Source: Rosa chinensis
Taxonomy: Eukaryota; Streptophyta; Magnoliopsida; Rosales; Rosaceae
Reading direction: 5' to 3'
Length of the DNA: 64,000 nt
Assembly (NCBI RefSeq): GCF_002994745.2
Contig: NC_037088.1
Span: 59,290,397 to 59,354,396 of the forward strand
The notes under the pieces were generated by a model. It was not told the DNA's origin and searched no databases. It saw only the letters and a program-made list of their open reading frames with translations. The translations under genes and the position numbers were made by a program. Positions 1-12,638 of the stretch are shown here, one piece after another (the first letter of the stretch is position 1; every line of letters starts with the position of its first letter).

Positions 1-3000
1 TTTATACCAATGTAAAAGTTCATCACAAAAAAGACATTTCTCATCAAAATTATGTGCCAAGTTATTTTAAAACAAAATTGGCCAAGACAAATTTAAAGTT
101 CTTTTTACCTTTATTTGATCTTTCTTTTTCTTTTTTATCCGGCGATATAATTTAATGGTTAAGACAATTCATTTCTTAAATCACTATTTAGAAGATATAT
201 CTATTTACACCATTAACAAGTAAAATAATCCATTTCACATAAATATCCAGTCCAAAAGGCAACCCCACAGACAGAAAAGATCGATCAAAACATCACAAAC
301 TCAAATCAGAGCTACATTCATAAACATACATGCTTCTTGAAATCAACATGATAAAATATTGAAATGAATAAACATAGGTGCCCTCAATCAACTCATTTTG
401 ACCATTGCAATTTGCAAGATAATCTATTCCAAAGAGTGGAGCACATAATGGAAGAGGGAACCCAATTTTCTTTCATGTTTTTTCACTTTTTGTTCCACAG
501 CCAATATATTGTTAATACATGCATTTCCAATTTTCTGGTAGATATATTGGAAGCACAATCATGGCGTTCAATGTACTCCCAAAAGACATTGATTTCTTTT
601 AGAAAGAATGCTCAATTGGAGTTGGAATTGGATTTCAATCACCTTTGATGTGAAATTCTTGGGTTGATGCTTGAGTAGACACCATTAATGGACAAATTCT
701 CAATAGATTAACGGTTTTATGGCAAAAATTAAACAAAGTTGCCTTTGTCCACTCGTGGGTACGTACAAGCACAAATTCTAGCCCTCTTTCAGTGTATGTA
801 AATGTAGGACATAATTTGCTCGTTTCTTCCTTGACTTAGATTGATTGTGACAATATTAGATCAAGATAGCTTTACAAGCGAAAGGGACAAAATAGATTAC
901 GGTGATAATACAAAGCTAGCTACAAGAAATAAACTCTGTACTCAAGTAAGAATAGCAATTTAAGATAACTAGTGTAAATAACTCATGAAGTATATGATAG
1001 CTACATTTTCACCAAGCTTCTGTTTTTCTTTCCCAATTGCATAATCAAATGTTTAGGTTCAAGATCTGTTCTCCAAACGCTATCTTTGTAAAACGTCAAT
1101 CGAATGATTAGAAATATTCTAGATATCGTATATTTATGGTTATTCATTTCTTTGATTTAGTTAGTAGATAAAATGATCTTGACTTGGTCCACTTTTTTTT
1201 TCTTTACGTGTTTGAGTTGGAAAAAACAATTTTCAAAATGAGTCCTTTTGATCGATAGAAGGAGATGGACCGGAGAAACTAGACCGGTGGAAAAATTGAA
1301 ATGAGTCCTCTTAAATCATTTGCTGATAAAATTACTCTTAATGAGATGAGAATCACAATATAATTTGAAGTGACTAGCTATTTGAAATGACCAGCACGCA
1401 CCAAACAAACTATCATCAGGTTAATTTCTGCAGATTTCAAAGATTCTAAGTGGAGGTTTCTAGTGATGACCGAATGATTCCAGTGAAGTGTACAAGGGCA
1501 TATGAATGTCATATCATATCCTATATATCTAGCTACGTTGAATTAGCGAGTGGTTATGGTTACATTCTTTCCTGCAATTGATTGATCCTGAAGAGAACAA
1601 TAATCAATAATTACCGTACCGTATTCATCTTCTACTGCTCCCCACCAACAAAATGTGTTGCACTCATGCATTGCATTTTCCTTAATATACTTGATCTCCC
1701 CTTCTACCTAGCTAGGTATGGCTAGGTTTTAATTTCTTCGTTTCTCGATCATCATCTGTATATGATTTGCATATTATATGTATATATTCAATTCCTTAAT
1801 CTGGTTAAAAGCATTATTAATTTGTAAAAGAAAAGTGTTTCGATCAGTACTCTAACAGATATTATGTCCTCATGAAATGGATTTAGCTTTGTATACTCTA
1901 GATAACTCTTATTTTCTTAGAAAAGTGTTTCGATCAGTACTCTAACAGATATTATGTCCTCATGAAATGGATTTAGCTTTGTATACTCTAGATAACTCTT
2001 ATTTTCTTGATCTTTATCTCTCTTTCTGTTACTAGTTATTACGTACTGAGTCAGACTCACCCTAATACTGCAAATCAAACTATTATATCAAACTGATAAG
2101 ACCCTGCATATGCATTTGGACCCCAACAGCCACAAGTTCTTGATGGTTCAGAGCATGCATGCATTTTGGATGACGAAAACGGCCACTCTTCTTCCCTCCA
2201 CTTGTAGTTGCTAAAAAAATAAAAATAAAATAATAATAAAAATAAACAAGAAAACGAGAGTAATGTACGTACTGTAGTTTGGTATATAACCAGGACTGAC
2301 TTGCCATTGATATTGAAAGCTAGCAATGACCTATTATACAAGATCCAACTCCAAAACAGCTGGCTGAATGCATGAACCTCATAGCTAGCTAGATTTTAAA
2401 AAGTGAAGTTTGTATACCGGTTCTTGTCTGCTTCGAAGATACCCTAGATAGATTGGGCTATTTTGTAATTAAAGGATAAACTTGTTTTCTCAGTACTTCT
2501 GCAACCAAGTTTCAAACCATCGAAAATGTTTTCTATAATGCCAGTGGTTGCGAAAGTATATGTATAGGAAGGAACCTTTCCTAAAGCTTGTAACATATAT
2601 CTCTAACAGCTAGCTCCAAGTCCAGGTTCAGGTTTGATTTAGAATGCAAAACTCTTACGTATGTACTGGCTGATGATGTATATGCATGCACTGATCATGT
2701 TTGGCCTCAGTGTCTCTGACTTTCTAGTTTTAACTTAGTTGAAGCAATATGATGTACTACAAGAAACAAAATATTGAAATCTTTTTTCGGCAGGTCTCAT
2801 CAATGGGGGGTTAAGTTGTTGATCAATTGGGGATAGATTTACGACATTTTATAATATGTGGCGGCAAGTTTATCTAAAGTCGACCTAGAGGTTTTAAATA
2901 GCTCAGGTGCAAACTACTGAACTTAATTAGATAAAACTATAAAAGACCTCCCTAAATTGAATTTGAAAAGCAGCTTTCTGTTCATATGAATATACTGAGT

Positions 3001-4006
3001 ATCAGGGTAATAAAATTAGTGCAAAATTTAAACACGTGTCTTAATTTTGACTTCGGCTAAGGCCTAATTTTGAATTTTGAATCAATTAGTGGTATAAAAC
3101 AATCAAATTAAGTTTATCAGCTCAAGTTAGCCCAGATTATGTCATAAAAACAGTTATTTGGTTGTAGTTGGTGCTGGTTAAAGAAATGTCAACAGATATT
3201 ATATTTTTGCTTGGTAAACTTTCAATTATTTTCTTTCTATATCAAAATTATTAAGGAATAAGAAAATACATAGACGTCAAAGTATTGCACAGGGGGTGAG
3301 GGGGGCGCAGTGGTTGGAACTTGCTAGCCTGTTTGGTTAATTGTCTGCATTATGCAGCTGTACTTGTACGTAGTAGTTGATATGATGGGGGTGAGAGAAA
3401 ACGACCACGTCCCTAGCACCATTTCATTATCTCCATAAAAATTCCTTAATATCATGTTGGAATGGAAGAATGGAACCTCTAAGATTTTTTTGGGGGAAGG
3501 GGTGTTGGGGTGGGGGGCCTCTCTTAGACTCTTAGTCATGCAACATGACTGCAAAGCGTGGGAACATATTTATGCTTTGGAATAATGGAATCTCAAGTAT
3601 TGTCTCATTATTAAACTTTTCATTCGTAATCCAAACTACCTAAGCTAACTACCTTTTTAAAGTATCACATAGCCCTTAAACTGCTTCGACCAACGTAACC
3701 ACACTTTCTATCACTAATATTAATCACCAGGTGATACAACGTACAACTATGAACATGTACATCAATGTGGTTAGTAGATTACTCTTATATGAACATAAAT
3801 GGGTATAATCTATTAATTTTTCCCTAATTATCAATTCAACGTAAGATATGCAGACTAGTTAATTTGCCTAGCTTCGATAGTAGCAGATCCAGATGCTTAG
3901 GTAGCTAGTGGCAATATGTGGAAAAAAAACAAAAAAAACCAAGGGACTTGAATTGGGAAGAAAATTAAAATAAAGTGTGTGGTAATTTATCTCAAAGATA
4001 CTACTC
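1..4006. other. Gene-free AT-rich region
   Basis: I see no supported gene here. Open frames are short (under 100 codons), AT-rich, lack recognisable domains and have no splice-consistent neighbours. The only clear structure is the 90-bp tandem duplication listed separately. The end of the stretch is the target site of a retroposed insertion. Confidence 0.6.
1831..2010. repeat. 90-bp direct tandem duplication
   Basis: The block starting AAAAGTGTTTCGATCAGTAC occurs twice head to tail (1831-1920 and 1921-2010). The copies are identical apart from the last couple of bases. This is a recent tandem duplication in non-coding DNA with no coding content. Confidence 0.9.
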
Positions 4007-5241
4007 AAACTATCAAATTATTCTAGAATCCTAGCTTTTCGGAGTGATCTTGAGCGGCGAAAGATCGGCGAAACCCTCTTAGGGTTTCGTGTAGCGGTGG
4101 CGGCAACCTAGAAGTCTCATACCAGGTAGCAAGGACGGCAACGGCAAGGGGATGGAGGGCAGACTTCTTGTTTGGCGGAGTCGTTGACTCGTTGTTCTAG
4201 TAGAGTGCTCAATGGAAACGTTTTGAGGCAGTAAGGCTCCAATCGAGGTGGCTCGTGGGTTACGGCAGTTCGTGTTTGTTGGGGGCGGCGATCTGAACAT
4301 GTGTGTTTGTGTCACGCCCCGATTTGTTACACAAATAAAAATCGATATATAATCTCATAATTATACATGCGTGATGGTTCAGCCATCAATACAAAATACC
4401 TGAAAAACTTTTTCCTTTTAAACCAAGTACATACTGATGCCCTGAACCCACAATGTCAATATATACCCGCTCCGCAGAGTCATATATTACACAAGCTTAC
4501 AAATTAAATTGCCACAACAAGATAAGAAGTAAATGCTCCTCAGAACTTACTATAAGCGGAAGTCTTAATAATGGTAAAGTCACAAAATTGGCTTCCTACC
4601 GTAAAGCTGCTAGCACGCTATCTCAGTTTTCAGCCACGATTACCCTGACCTGCAAGATTAACCCCTACACCATTGAATAGTGCACCGAGTTGCCACACAA
4701 CAAACCCGGTAAGCTTATGAAAGCTTGTATGAGTAACTCAAAACAATTCACACAAAATCACGGGATAAACCCACATGTTTCAATCAAGAAACAACTCACG
4801 CAAATCACGGCGGACAGACTAGAGCTTTAACTGATCGTATCCACTAACCAGGCCAAAGGCGTGAAGACCCGATTTTCCCACCCTCGATCACGTTTCGTGA
4901 TCCACGATCCTCAACTCGTAAGTCTTTGGATCCACGGTATAAATACCAAAACATTTAAAGGAGTTGTACTGGACCCAAAATGTTACACAAATCTAAAATA
5001 AAAAATTCTCTGTAATTGATCCCTATCAATTACTCCCAGTACAATACCCACATTTAAATAAGCCACATGCGAACTAAAAATGTTCCACAATACACAACAC
5101 TTTTCAAAACAATAGAAATCAATCATTTCACAAAATATTGTTTCATGAAAAGTCACACCCCAAAACAATAAAATGAACGCACCTACAATTATTGTTTTAT
5201 CACAACAAAACCACCAACACACATATATTTCACATAAATAT

Positions 5242-5574
5242 TGATAAAGTAATCTGAGGTTCACATCCAAAACCAATTGGCAATGGATGGAGTAGCCCAA
5301 ACCCTTATATACTTATAGGCAAGGTCCCATTTTTCCCATGTGGGATGTATATATTCTCAACACGCCCCCGCACGTGTGGTGAATTTTCAAGCCATACACG
5401 TAGACAACTTTTGGGTGACGTGTAGGCATACACACATGGGTAACCCGCTCTGATAATATGATAAAGTAATCTAGGGTTTACATCCAAAACCAATTGGCAA
5501 TGGATGAAGTAGCCCAAACCCTTATAAACCCATATGCAATGTCCTATTTTTCCCATGTGGGATGTATATATTCT

Positions 5575-5579
<5 letters not shown>
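5242..5579 (-). mobile_element. TRIM (terminal-repeat retrotransposon in miniature), complete
   Basis: Two 121-bp direct repeats (5242-5362 and 5459-5579) with TG...CA ends flank a 96-bp interior. On the minus strand, the interior next to the 5' LTR contains TATCAGAGC, the core of the initiator-tRNA-Met primer binding site. A G-rich polypurine-like tract (GTGCGGGGGCG) abuts the other LTR. A perfect 5-bp target duplication AATAT occurs at 5237-5241 and 5580-5584. There is no coding capacity, as expected for a TRIM, which relies on enzymes supplied by other elements. The two LTRs differ at several positions, so the insertion is not brand new. Confidence 0.92.

Positions 5580-5611
<32 letters not shown>
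5580..5611. repeat. AT dinucleotide microsatellite
   Basis: An uninterrupted (AT)n run abuts the right end of the TRIM. The target-site copy AATAT merges into it. Confidence 0.9.
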
Positions 5612-5613
<2 letters not shown>

Positions 5614-7764
5614 TAGACATTCACTCAGGAATACTACTAATACCAATTATAGTTTGCAGTTAACTAAATAACTCCCAAAACGATAAGGTAAACTCATTCG
5701 TAAATGAACATTGTAAGATTACTCACCTTGGAATCTTGTTGCGTCTTCTATACAGAACCGAACTAACACTCACACCAACAACTCGTCCAAATCACCTTGA
5801 GAATCACCTAATCACCAATGGTCTCAAATCAGTATACGAATCACCAAGTGATTAAAGTTCGATCCCCAAATCAAACAACAACCCTGAAAGTAACGCCAAT
5901 TGAGGCGAACCCTCATCCGAGACCATCGAAAGTCTCTTGAATGTTTTTATGATTGATGTGACAGAATCACAAGTCGATTGGACAGTCAGATCCTCACGGA
6001 TCGATAATCGAAACTATAGAAATCACAAAAATCCTAACATGCTCATACGATCTCCAAAAATTACGTATTGTATATTGAAATGCTCGTATCGACGAGTAGA
6101 TCAAAATTAAGAAAGAAACTATCCCTGAAGTGGCCGAAACCACTGGAAAATACCACCACAGTGGCGGCACCAGCGGCGGCCCGAAGTCAGAATTTGACAA
6201 AACTTCCAAACAAAAGTTCTTCATCTCAACTCCAATTACAACTTTCATAACTACACCAAAGTCAAATTATAAGAAAAATTTTTGAATTTTACCTTAGAAT
6301 AAGTCAGAGCCGATTGAACCCTAGATCTTCAAAACTTCGATTCGTCCTCCGCAAGTGAAATCGCTGCAACCCACCTTTGGAGAAACCTTCCCCAACCTCT
6401 AGGCTACAAAACCCCTAAAGAAATACCGGCTATGGTGGCCGGAATCGCCGACTCCGATCAAAGCGATTTCAGCTCCGCTCGGTTTCTTCTCGTCGATGAT
6501 TCTCCTTCCACAGCTCGAATCTTGGGGAATTTCTTCCACAGACTCGTAGAAGAGATCGAGGCGAAGAAAACCCACTTTGTTTGATGTCTTATGGTGGACG
6601 GACAGTGGAGAATGAAACCGGCGAAGGGAGAAGGGCGACTCGAGCTCAGGGGAGAGAAGAGAGAAAATATTTCCAAAAAGGGAAACTTTGATATTTTCCA
6701 GAAATTTTCCTATTTAACCAAAATTGAAACTTTTTTCAATGATCATAACTTCTCCATACGAACTCCGATTTCTGTGTTCCACATGTTTACGAACTCATAT
6801 CGACGCGCTCTACTACTTTTGTGAATGAAGTTTTAGGAGAAACCCAACGAATAAAAAGTCAACCTTTGCGACCCCCCTAAAATGACGTTTCCTGAATAAT
6901 TATTCGTCCGAAACACTTTCGCTCCATCCACAAGCCACGAAACAGTCCAATAACCACAAATTAGATTCCATAAAATCTTCAGAAAGTAATAACGAATTTC
7001 TGAGGTACTACAATTTGAGTGGTCGGGGTCTTGGAGTTCTCTCTCTAAACTAAGGCTATGGCAGAGGATCGGGGTCGACCTCCAGATCGATGATGGGTTG
7101 CTGTCTCCGAGGGCTTGTAGCAGGTTGATCTGGAGGGAGAAGAAAGGCTGCCGGGTTTTGCGTCAATCAGAAAGGAGGCTTCGTGGTGGTTTGAGTCGGT
7201 GATGGTGACAGAATTGGCTCAGGCGGAGTTCGAAGGTGGATCGGACTGGTTGAACCTTCTATCCAGTTTTATCGGTGGAAATCCTAGCTTCATGCTAGGG
7301 TTCAGGTTGGGCCTAGGGCGGTGGGTTAGTGGGCCAATTGGGTATGCTGGGCTGGGTTTTTCCTTTTCTTCTTCTTTTAGATTGGGCTATTATGGGCTGT
7401 TGTGAGGTAGTTGAGTTTTTTCCTGTTTTCAATAAGTACTCTCACTTTGTTCTGCCCTTGGTCGTAGTTGTAAGCTAGTTGATGAGTGGCGATGTACACC
7501 AGGAAGGTCTTAAGAGTCAACGCTTGTCGAGTTGGTTGCTCTGATTTAGGGTTGGATAGGTGTAGGATTTTTACATTCTGTTTTTTAGTTTTGGTTAGTT
7601 TTTTAATTTTTATTTTCCTGATTATTCTGGTTTTTGCAGTCTGAATTGTACTTTGAGTTGTATTATGAAGGATTCTCAAATCCTTCTAGCTTAACGCAGT
7701 GACATCGTTAATATATTGGAACCTGATTCCGTTCCCCTAAAAACAAAAACTATCAAATTATTCT

Positions 7765-8847
7765 TTTGTTGTTTTCAATATATAATTCAATTACGCATTG
7801 TTATGTCTGTGGTGCGTGCTCATCAACTAGACCTTTTTAAATATTATCCAATTTATGGGTTTTTGTCCATTTACCCTAATTCTAGAGATTTTATTCTCAC
7901 TTACCATATTAAGTTTTCTTAATTCCCTCTTACACATGAAGACTCTAATAAAGTATTCCTTAGTACTCAATTATAATTTTTTTAGACTATTTTACCCTCA
8001 CCCCTTTATTACATAGAGAGAGAGAGAGAGATGTTATAGGAGACTTCGCCCCAGAGTCCGATCATCGACTACTGGAATCGGAACACTAGCCGCCACCCAC
8101 TAGATTTCTATGAAAACCTCGTCAGAGGTCCCCAAAGAGGTCGTCAGAGATTTCATAGGTTGCCGGAAATGTTTATTTCCCACAAATAGACCTTTATTGC
8201 CTCTTAATAGACCTCTATTTTCACCCAATAGAGGGACAATAAACCTCTATTTCCCCCTAATGGACCTTTATCGGGGGGCAATAGAGGTTTATAAAACCTC
8301 GCTGGAAGTCTCCAAAGATATTGTCGGAGATCTCATATGAAGCCGGAGAGATTTATTGCCTCCCTGAATAAACCTGTATTACCTCCCAATAGAACTTTTG
8401 ATCGCTGAAATGAGAACTAATCTCAATAAAATTAAACAAATAAAACTTTGATTAAGGAAAAAAGAGGAGATTACATCAATTCAAAACATTTATTGCCCCC
8501 TCAATAGACATTCAAAACATTTTTTTTTCTTTTTTCTTTCCATTTTTTCAAGCGGTTTTACGAAAACAAAACCATCTGAAGCTTATCTTGCTCCTGACCC
8601 TTCGAAGCTTCTCCTCTATTTCCTGCAAGTCCTTCTCGAAACTGGTCGTTGTCTCCTTTGCCGCTTTCTACTGTTTCCTTGATGCCTTGGCTGCTTTCTT
8701 GGGCGACTTGAGAGGCTGAGAGAGGCTCTCGTGGTTCTCCTTTACCATGTCTGACCCGGGTCTCATCAGGATCAGACTCGTAGCTGCCTCGGAGACCGTT
8801 CCGGCCAAGATGTTGGCTTCGTTTGTCTATGGGATCTTGGCCTTTCG
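7765..8847. other. Gene-poor stretch with short-motif repeat array
   Basis: From 8011 to 8031 there is a GA microsatellite. From about 8180 to 8510 the motif AATAGACCT(C/T)TATT and its reverse complement AATAGAGGTTTAT recur at least eight times, in both orientations, separated by C- or G-rich linkers such as CCCCC. The result is a degenerate array of palindrome-like units. I see no protein that explains it. From about 8580 the sequence carries the minus-strand gene fragment described next. Confidence 0.55.
8580..8847 (-). pseudogene. Possible gene fragment cut by the copia element (downstream part)
   Basis: The minus strand has a codon-like, GC-richer stretch, readable with two internal TAG stops, that ends in a lysine/glutamate-rich coiled-coil-like segment (EIEEKLRRVRSKI). 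A second minus-strand segment on the far side of the copia element (22319-22396) starts with ATG and reads into CGAAAGGC. The same octamer begins this segment, suggesting one coding sequence was split by the insertion. I do not recognise the protein. It could also be an older gene fragment unrelated to the other side. Confidence 0.35.
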
Positions 8848-9130
8848 TGAAAGAGTTAGTTGTATGTTTTTAGGGCTTCTTGTTAAGTTTCTTTCTGTTT
8901 GAATAAAACCCTGGTTTGTAGGGTTATCTACTTGTTTTTGAATTGTTCCAAGTTTCTATTACCACTTGACTTTAATATCGTCAAACGTGGGCTACATTTA
9001 CGTTAAGTTTGTTAGGGTTTTGTATTGAATGGCTATTTAAGCCAGAACCATCATTAATAAAACTAGGTCATTCAATCCAGTTTGTTGTGCTCTTGTTCTT
9101 AGCTTTCGTGTTTGATCATAGTTCCCAACA
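8848..9130 (+). repeat. 5' LTR of the copia element
   Basis: Direct repeat of 22029-22318 with TG...CA ends. The segment GAATGGCTATTTAAGCC followed by CATTAATAAAAC resembles a TATA region and polyadenylation-type signal. Confidence 0.93.
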
Positions 9131-9209
9131 ATCTAGTATTAGAGCCTCCACTGAGCCTGAGAAAGAAAAGCCGCAGTTTTGAGTGATTTCCAAACACAGT
9201 GAGAGAGAG

Positions 9210-12200
9210 ATGAATAACGAAGGAAATTTCGTGCAGCCATCCATTCCACACTTCGATGGTCACTACGACCATTGGAGAATGCTTATGGAAAACTTCTTAC
9301 GATCAAAGGAGTACTAGAGCCTTGTAGAGACAGGGTATGTTGAGCCAGAAGCTGGAGGATAAGCGACAGGAGCATAGCGACGAAAGATTGATGAGCTGAA
9401 GTTGAAGGACCTGAAAGTGAAGAATTACCTCTTCTAGGCCATCAACCGCACGATTCTTGAATTCATTTTGCAGAAGGATACTGCCAAACAAATCTAGGAT
9501 GCTATGAAGAAAAAATTCGAGGGGAATGCGAGGGTCAAGAGGTCCCATCTTCAAGCTCTCCGACGAAAGTTTGAAACCCTAGAGATGAGATCCGGTGAAA
9601 GTGTAACATATTACTTCACTAGGGTCATGACAGTGGCAAACAAGAAGCAAGTTTATGGGGAGGATATGCAGGATGCCAAAGTGGTGGAGAAGATCCTACG
9701 CTCCTTAACTGAGAAATTTAACTATGTTGTCTGCTCTATTGAGGAGTCAAAGGATATCGACTCTCTCACTGTTGATGAGCTACAAAGATCATTAATAGTG
9801 TATGAACAAAAAAATGTGCGGCATAATGGGGAAGAACAGGCCTTGAAGTTTACACATGAAGGAGGCAGAGGCCGTGGCCGTGGTGCTTACAGAGGAAGAG
9901 GAAGAGGGAGAGGTCGAGCAGGCTTCAATAAGGCAACTGTGGAGTGTTATCGATGCCACAAGATTGGACATTATCAATAGGAATGTCCAAATTAGAATAA
10001 AGAGGTCAACTACACAGAGCTTAATGAGGAAAATGAGATGCTTTTGATGTCTTATGTGGAATTGTGTGAGGTCAAGCGAGAAGAAGCATGGTTTCTTGAT
10101 TTGGGGTGTTATAACCATATGTGTGGTAATCGAGCTATTCAAGCTATTCAATGAGCTAGATGAAGGTTTTCGGCATTTGGTGAAATTGGGGAACAACACC
10201 AGGATGAATATGACAGGAAAAGGAAGTGTGAAGTTGTTGCTCAATGGAGTTAATCACGTTGTAACTGAAGTGTTCTATGTTCCAAAGTTAAAAAATAATC
10301 TCTTGAGCATAGGGTAGCTACAAGAAAGAGGCTTGGCTATTTTGATCAATGGAGGGCTGTGCAAGATTTACCATCCGGACAAAGGTTTGATCATTCAAAC
10401 TAGCATGAGTGCAAATAGGATGTTCATATTATTTGCTCAGTGATAAGCACTTTCTCAAGCACAACAAGACAAGTGTTTTCACACAAGCTCTCAAAATCTC
10501 TCTCATCTTTGGCATTGGTGGTATGAACATTTAAGCTACAAGGGTTTGAGAACCTTGCAGTACAAGAAAAAGGTACGCGGACTTCCTCAACTCCATGTTT
10601 CAAATGTAACATGCACTAACTACATCATTGGGAAGCAACACCATGATCCTATTCCCAAAAAGAGTACTTGGAGAGCAACTCAACAGCTGGAGCTTATTCA
10701 TGCGGACATTTGTGGTCCGATCACCCCCACATCCAGTAGCAAAAAGAGGTACACTCTGAGTTTCATTGATGACTATAGTAGAAAATCATGGGTGTATTTC
10801 TTAGTAGAGAAATTAGAGGCCTTGAATTCTTTTAAATGCTTTAAGAGAATGGTGGAGAAAGAAAAAGGGTTGTTTGTAAAGTGTTTGCACACAGACAGGG
10901 GAGGAGAATTCACCTCAAGTGAGTTCAATAATTTTTGCAAGAGAAATGGCATCAAGAGGCAGTTGACCACCCCTTATACTCAGCAATAGAACGGTGTGGC
11001 CGAAAGGAAGAATAGAACTGTGATGAATATGGTTCGTTCAATGCTCTCTGACAAGAAGATTCCCAAAACTTTTTGGCCGGAAATGGTAACTTGGAGTATC
11101 TATGTTCTAAACAGGTGCCCTACATTGGCTGTCAAGGAAATTACTCCAAATGAGGCCTGGAGTGGGGTGAAGCCCTCAGTAGAACATTTTTGAGTTTTTG
11201 GATGCATAGCGCACGTTCATGTTCCAGTTGTAAGGAGGACTAAACTTGGTAACAAAAGCTTTCCTTGTGTGTTAGCAAGGAGTCTAAAGGTTATAGGCTA
11301 TATGATCCTATTGCTAAAAGGGTTGTTGTGAGTAGAGATGTAGTTTTCGAAGAAGATAGGCAATGGGATTTGGATGTTAGTTATGAAGAGAAAATAATAG
11401 TAGATTTAGAATGGGGTGATGGTGATGCAGATAGAAAGTGGATGAGGACGAAGAAGGAGTGAGTGAAAATGGGAGTGGGGATGATGCTAATGAAGAAGTA
11501 GGAGAGACTAGTGTTGAGAGAGTTGGAGGCGAGGAAGATGGTTCTCCTATTTCTAACAACGAGACCAGTGAGGATGAGGAGAGAGTGAGACAACCTCCTA
11601 TTTGGATGCATGATTATGTTACTGGGGAGGGTTTATCTGAGGGTGAAGATGAAGCAAATATGGTACTAGTGGTGTCAACCAATGATCCGTTGTATTATGA
11701 ACAGGATATGAAGAATGCAAACTGGATATTGGCCATGGATTGTGAAATCAAGTCCATTGAGAAGAACAAGATGTGGACACTCACTGAGCTGCCGGTTGGA
11801 GCCAAAAAAAATCAGAGTAAAGTGGGTTTATAAAACCAAATACAATGAGCATGGGGAGATTGACAAGCACAAGGCATGCTTGGTTGCTAAAGGGTATTCT
11901 AAGAAGCATGGAGTAGATTACACAGAAGTCTTTGCACCAGTGGCAAGGATGGATACTGTAAGGATGATTATTGCCCTAGTAGCGCAGAAGGATTGGAAGA
12001 TATTTTAGTTGGATGTTAAGTCAGCTTTTCTACACAGTGAGCTGAGTGAGGATGTCTATGTGGAGCAGCCGAAAGGCTATGAGAAAAAAGGCAGTGAACA
12101 TTTGGTCTACAAGCTTCACAAATCTTTGTATGGACTAAAACAAGCTCCACGAGCTTGGTTTAGTCGAATCAAAACACATTCCATTAGTGAAGGATTTCGG

Positions 12201-12638
12201 AGATATGAGCAGACTTTATTCACAAAGAGGAGCAAAGAAGGAAAAATTAACATTGTAAGTGTTTACGTTGATGATTTAATTTTTACTAGTGATGATGATG
12301 TGATGACTGAATGTAAAAGTTCTATGGTGAGAGAGTTTGACATGTCTGACTTGGGAAGAATGAGGTATTTCCTTGGCATCGAGGTGTTACAAGAGCCTGA
12401 TGGTATCTTTATATGCCAAAGAAAATATGCGTTGGAGGTCTTGAAGAGATTTGGAATGATGGAAAGTAATTCGGTGAGCAGTCCAATAGTTCCAGGTTTC
12501 AAAATGAGCAAAGATGAAGATGGAGTCACTATTGATGAGACGTATTACAAGAAATTGGTGGGAAGTTTAATGTATCTCATAGCCACAAGACTTGACATGA
12601 TATTTGTTACTTGTCTCATAAGTAGATATATGGCAAAG
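9210..12638 (+). pseudogene. Copia gag-pol polyprotein, broken (gag to mid RT)
   Basis: Starting from the ATG at 9210 the frame encodes a copia Gag (UBN2-type) whose motifs include HFDGHYDHWRMLM and the zinc knuckle CYRCHKIGHY near 9943-9975. Then come a protease-like region in which the catalytic D-S/T-G reads D-L-G, a pre-integrase domain, an integrase core (HADICGP about 10698, HTDRGGEF about 10890, NGVAERKN about 10990), and a copia RT with LDVKSAFLH and the catalytic YVDD at 12263-12274. It is dead: in-frame stops lie at 9315, 9360, 9375, 9435, 9495, 9978, 10315, 10987, 11191 and 12006, and a frameshift lies near 10140. Most stops are one transition away from a family-typical Gln, Trp or Arg codon. 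The frame breaks off exactly at the CAAAG target site of the nested element. Confidence 0.93.
12634..12638. repeat. Target-site duplication CAAAG (left copy)
   Basis: CAAAG immediately precedes the TGATAGG start of the nested element and recurs at 21396-21400 right after its GCGCGTCA end. This is a perfect 5-bp duplication made by integrase. Confidence 0.97.

Larger units (their letters stand above)
4310..7012 (-). mobile_element. Ty3/gypsy Tekay-like solo LTR
   Basis: Read on the minus strand this starts TGTAGTACCTCAG and ends CGGGGCGTGACA. That terminus is typical of long Tekay/Del chromovirus LTRs in plants. Ends are TG...CA and the flanking 5-mers are GTTTG (4305-4309) and ATTTG (7013-7017), an imperfect target duplication. 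No internal domain or second LTR is present, so it is a solo LTR left by LTR-LTR recombination. It sits inside the retroposed insertion and has itself been entered by the TRIM at 5242-5579. Without the TRIM and its target copy it is about 2.36 kb. Family assignment rests on the terminus and length. Confidence 0.7.
4025..7746 (+). mobile_element. Retroposed (LINE-like) insertion, later split by an LTR element
   Basis: Both sides carry the 18-bp direct repeat AAACTATCAAATTATTCT (4007-4024 and 7747-7764), the hallmark of target-primed retroposition. The right end is A-rich (CCCCTAAAAACAA) before the repeat, which gives plus orientation. After removing the solo LTR at 4310-7012, about 1 kb of element DNA remains. 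It has no reverse-transcriptase coding I can recognise, so it is either a 5'-truncated LINE or a non-autonomous retroposon. The family is not identified. Confidence 0.7.

Noticed and set aside
364..648. 94-codon open frame
   Set aside because: No domain, AT-rich composition, no promoter or exon context.
2075..2341. Cys-containing minus-strand frame that might be a small secreted peptide
   Set aside because: The hydrophobic part is encoded by a simple A/T-rich run and there is no conserved Cys pattern or start context.
3296..3335. tRNA-like GTGGTTGG element
   Set aside because: No matching B-box at the right distance and no cloverleaf.
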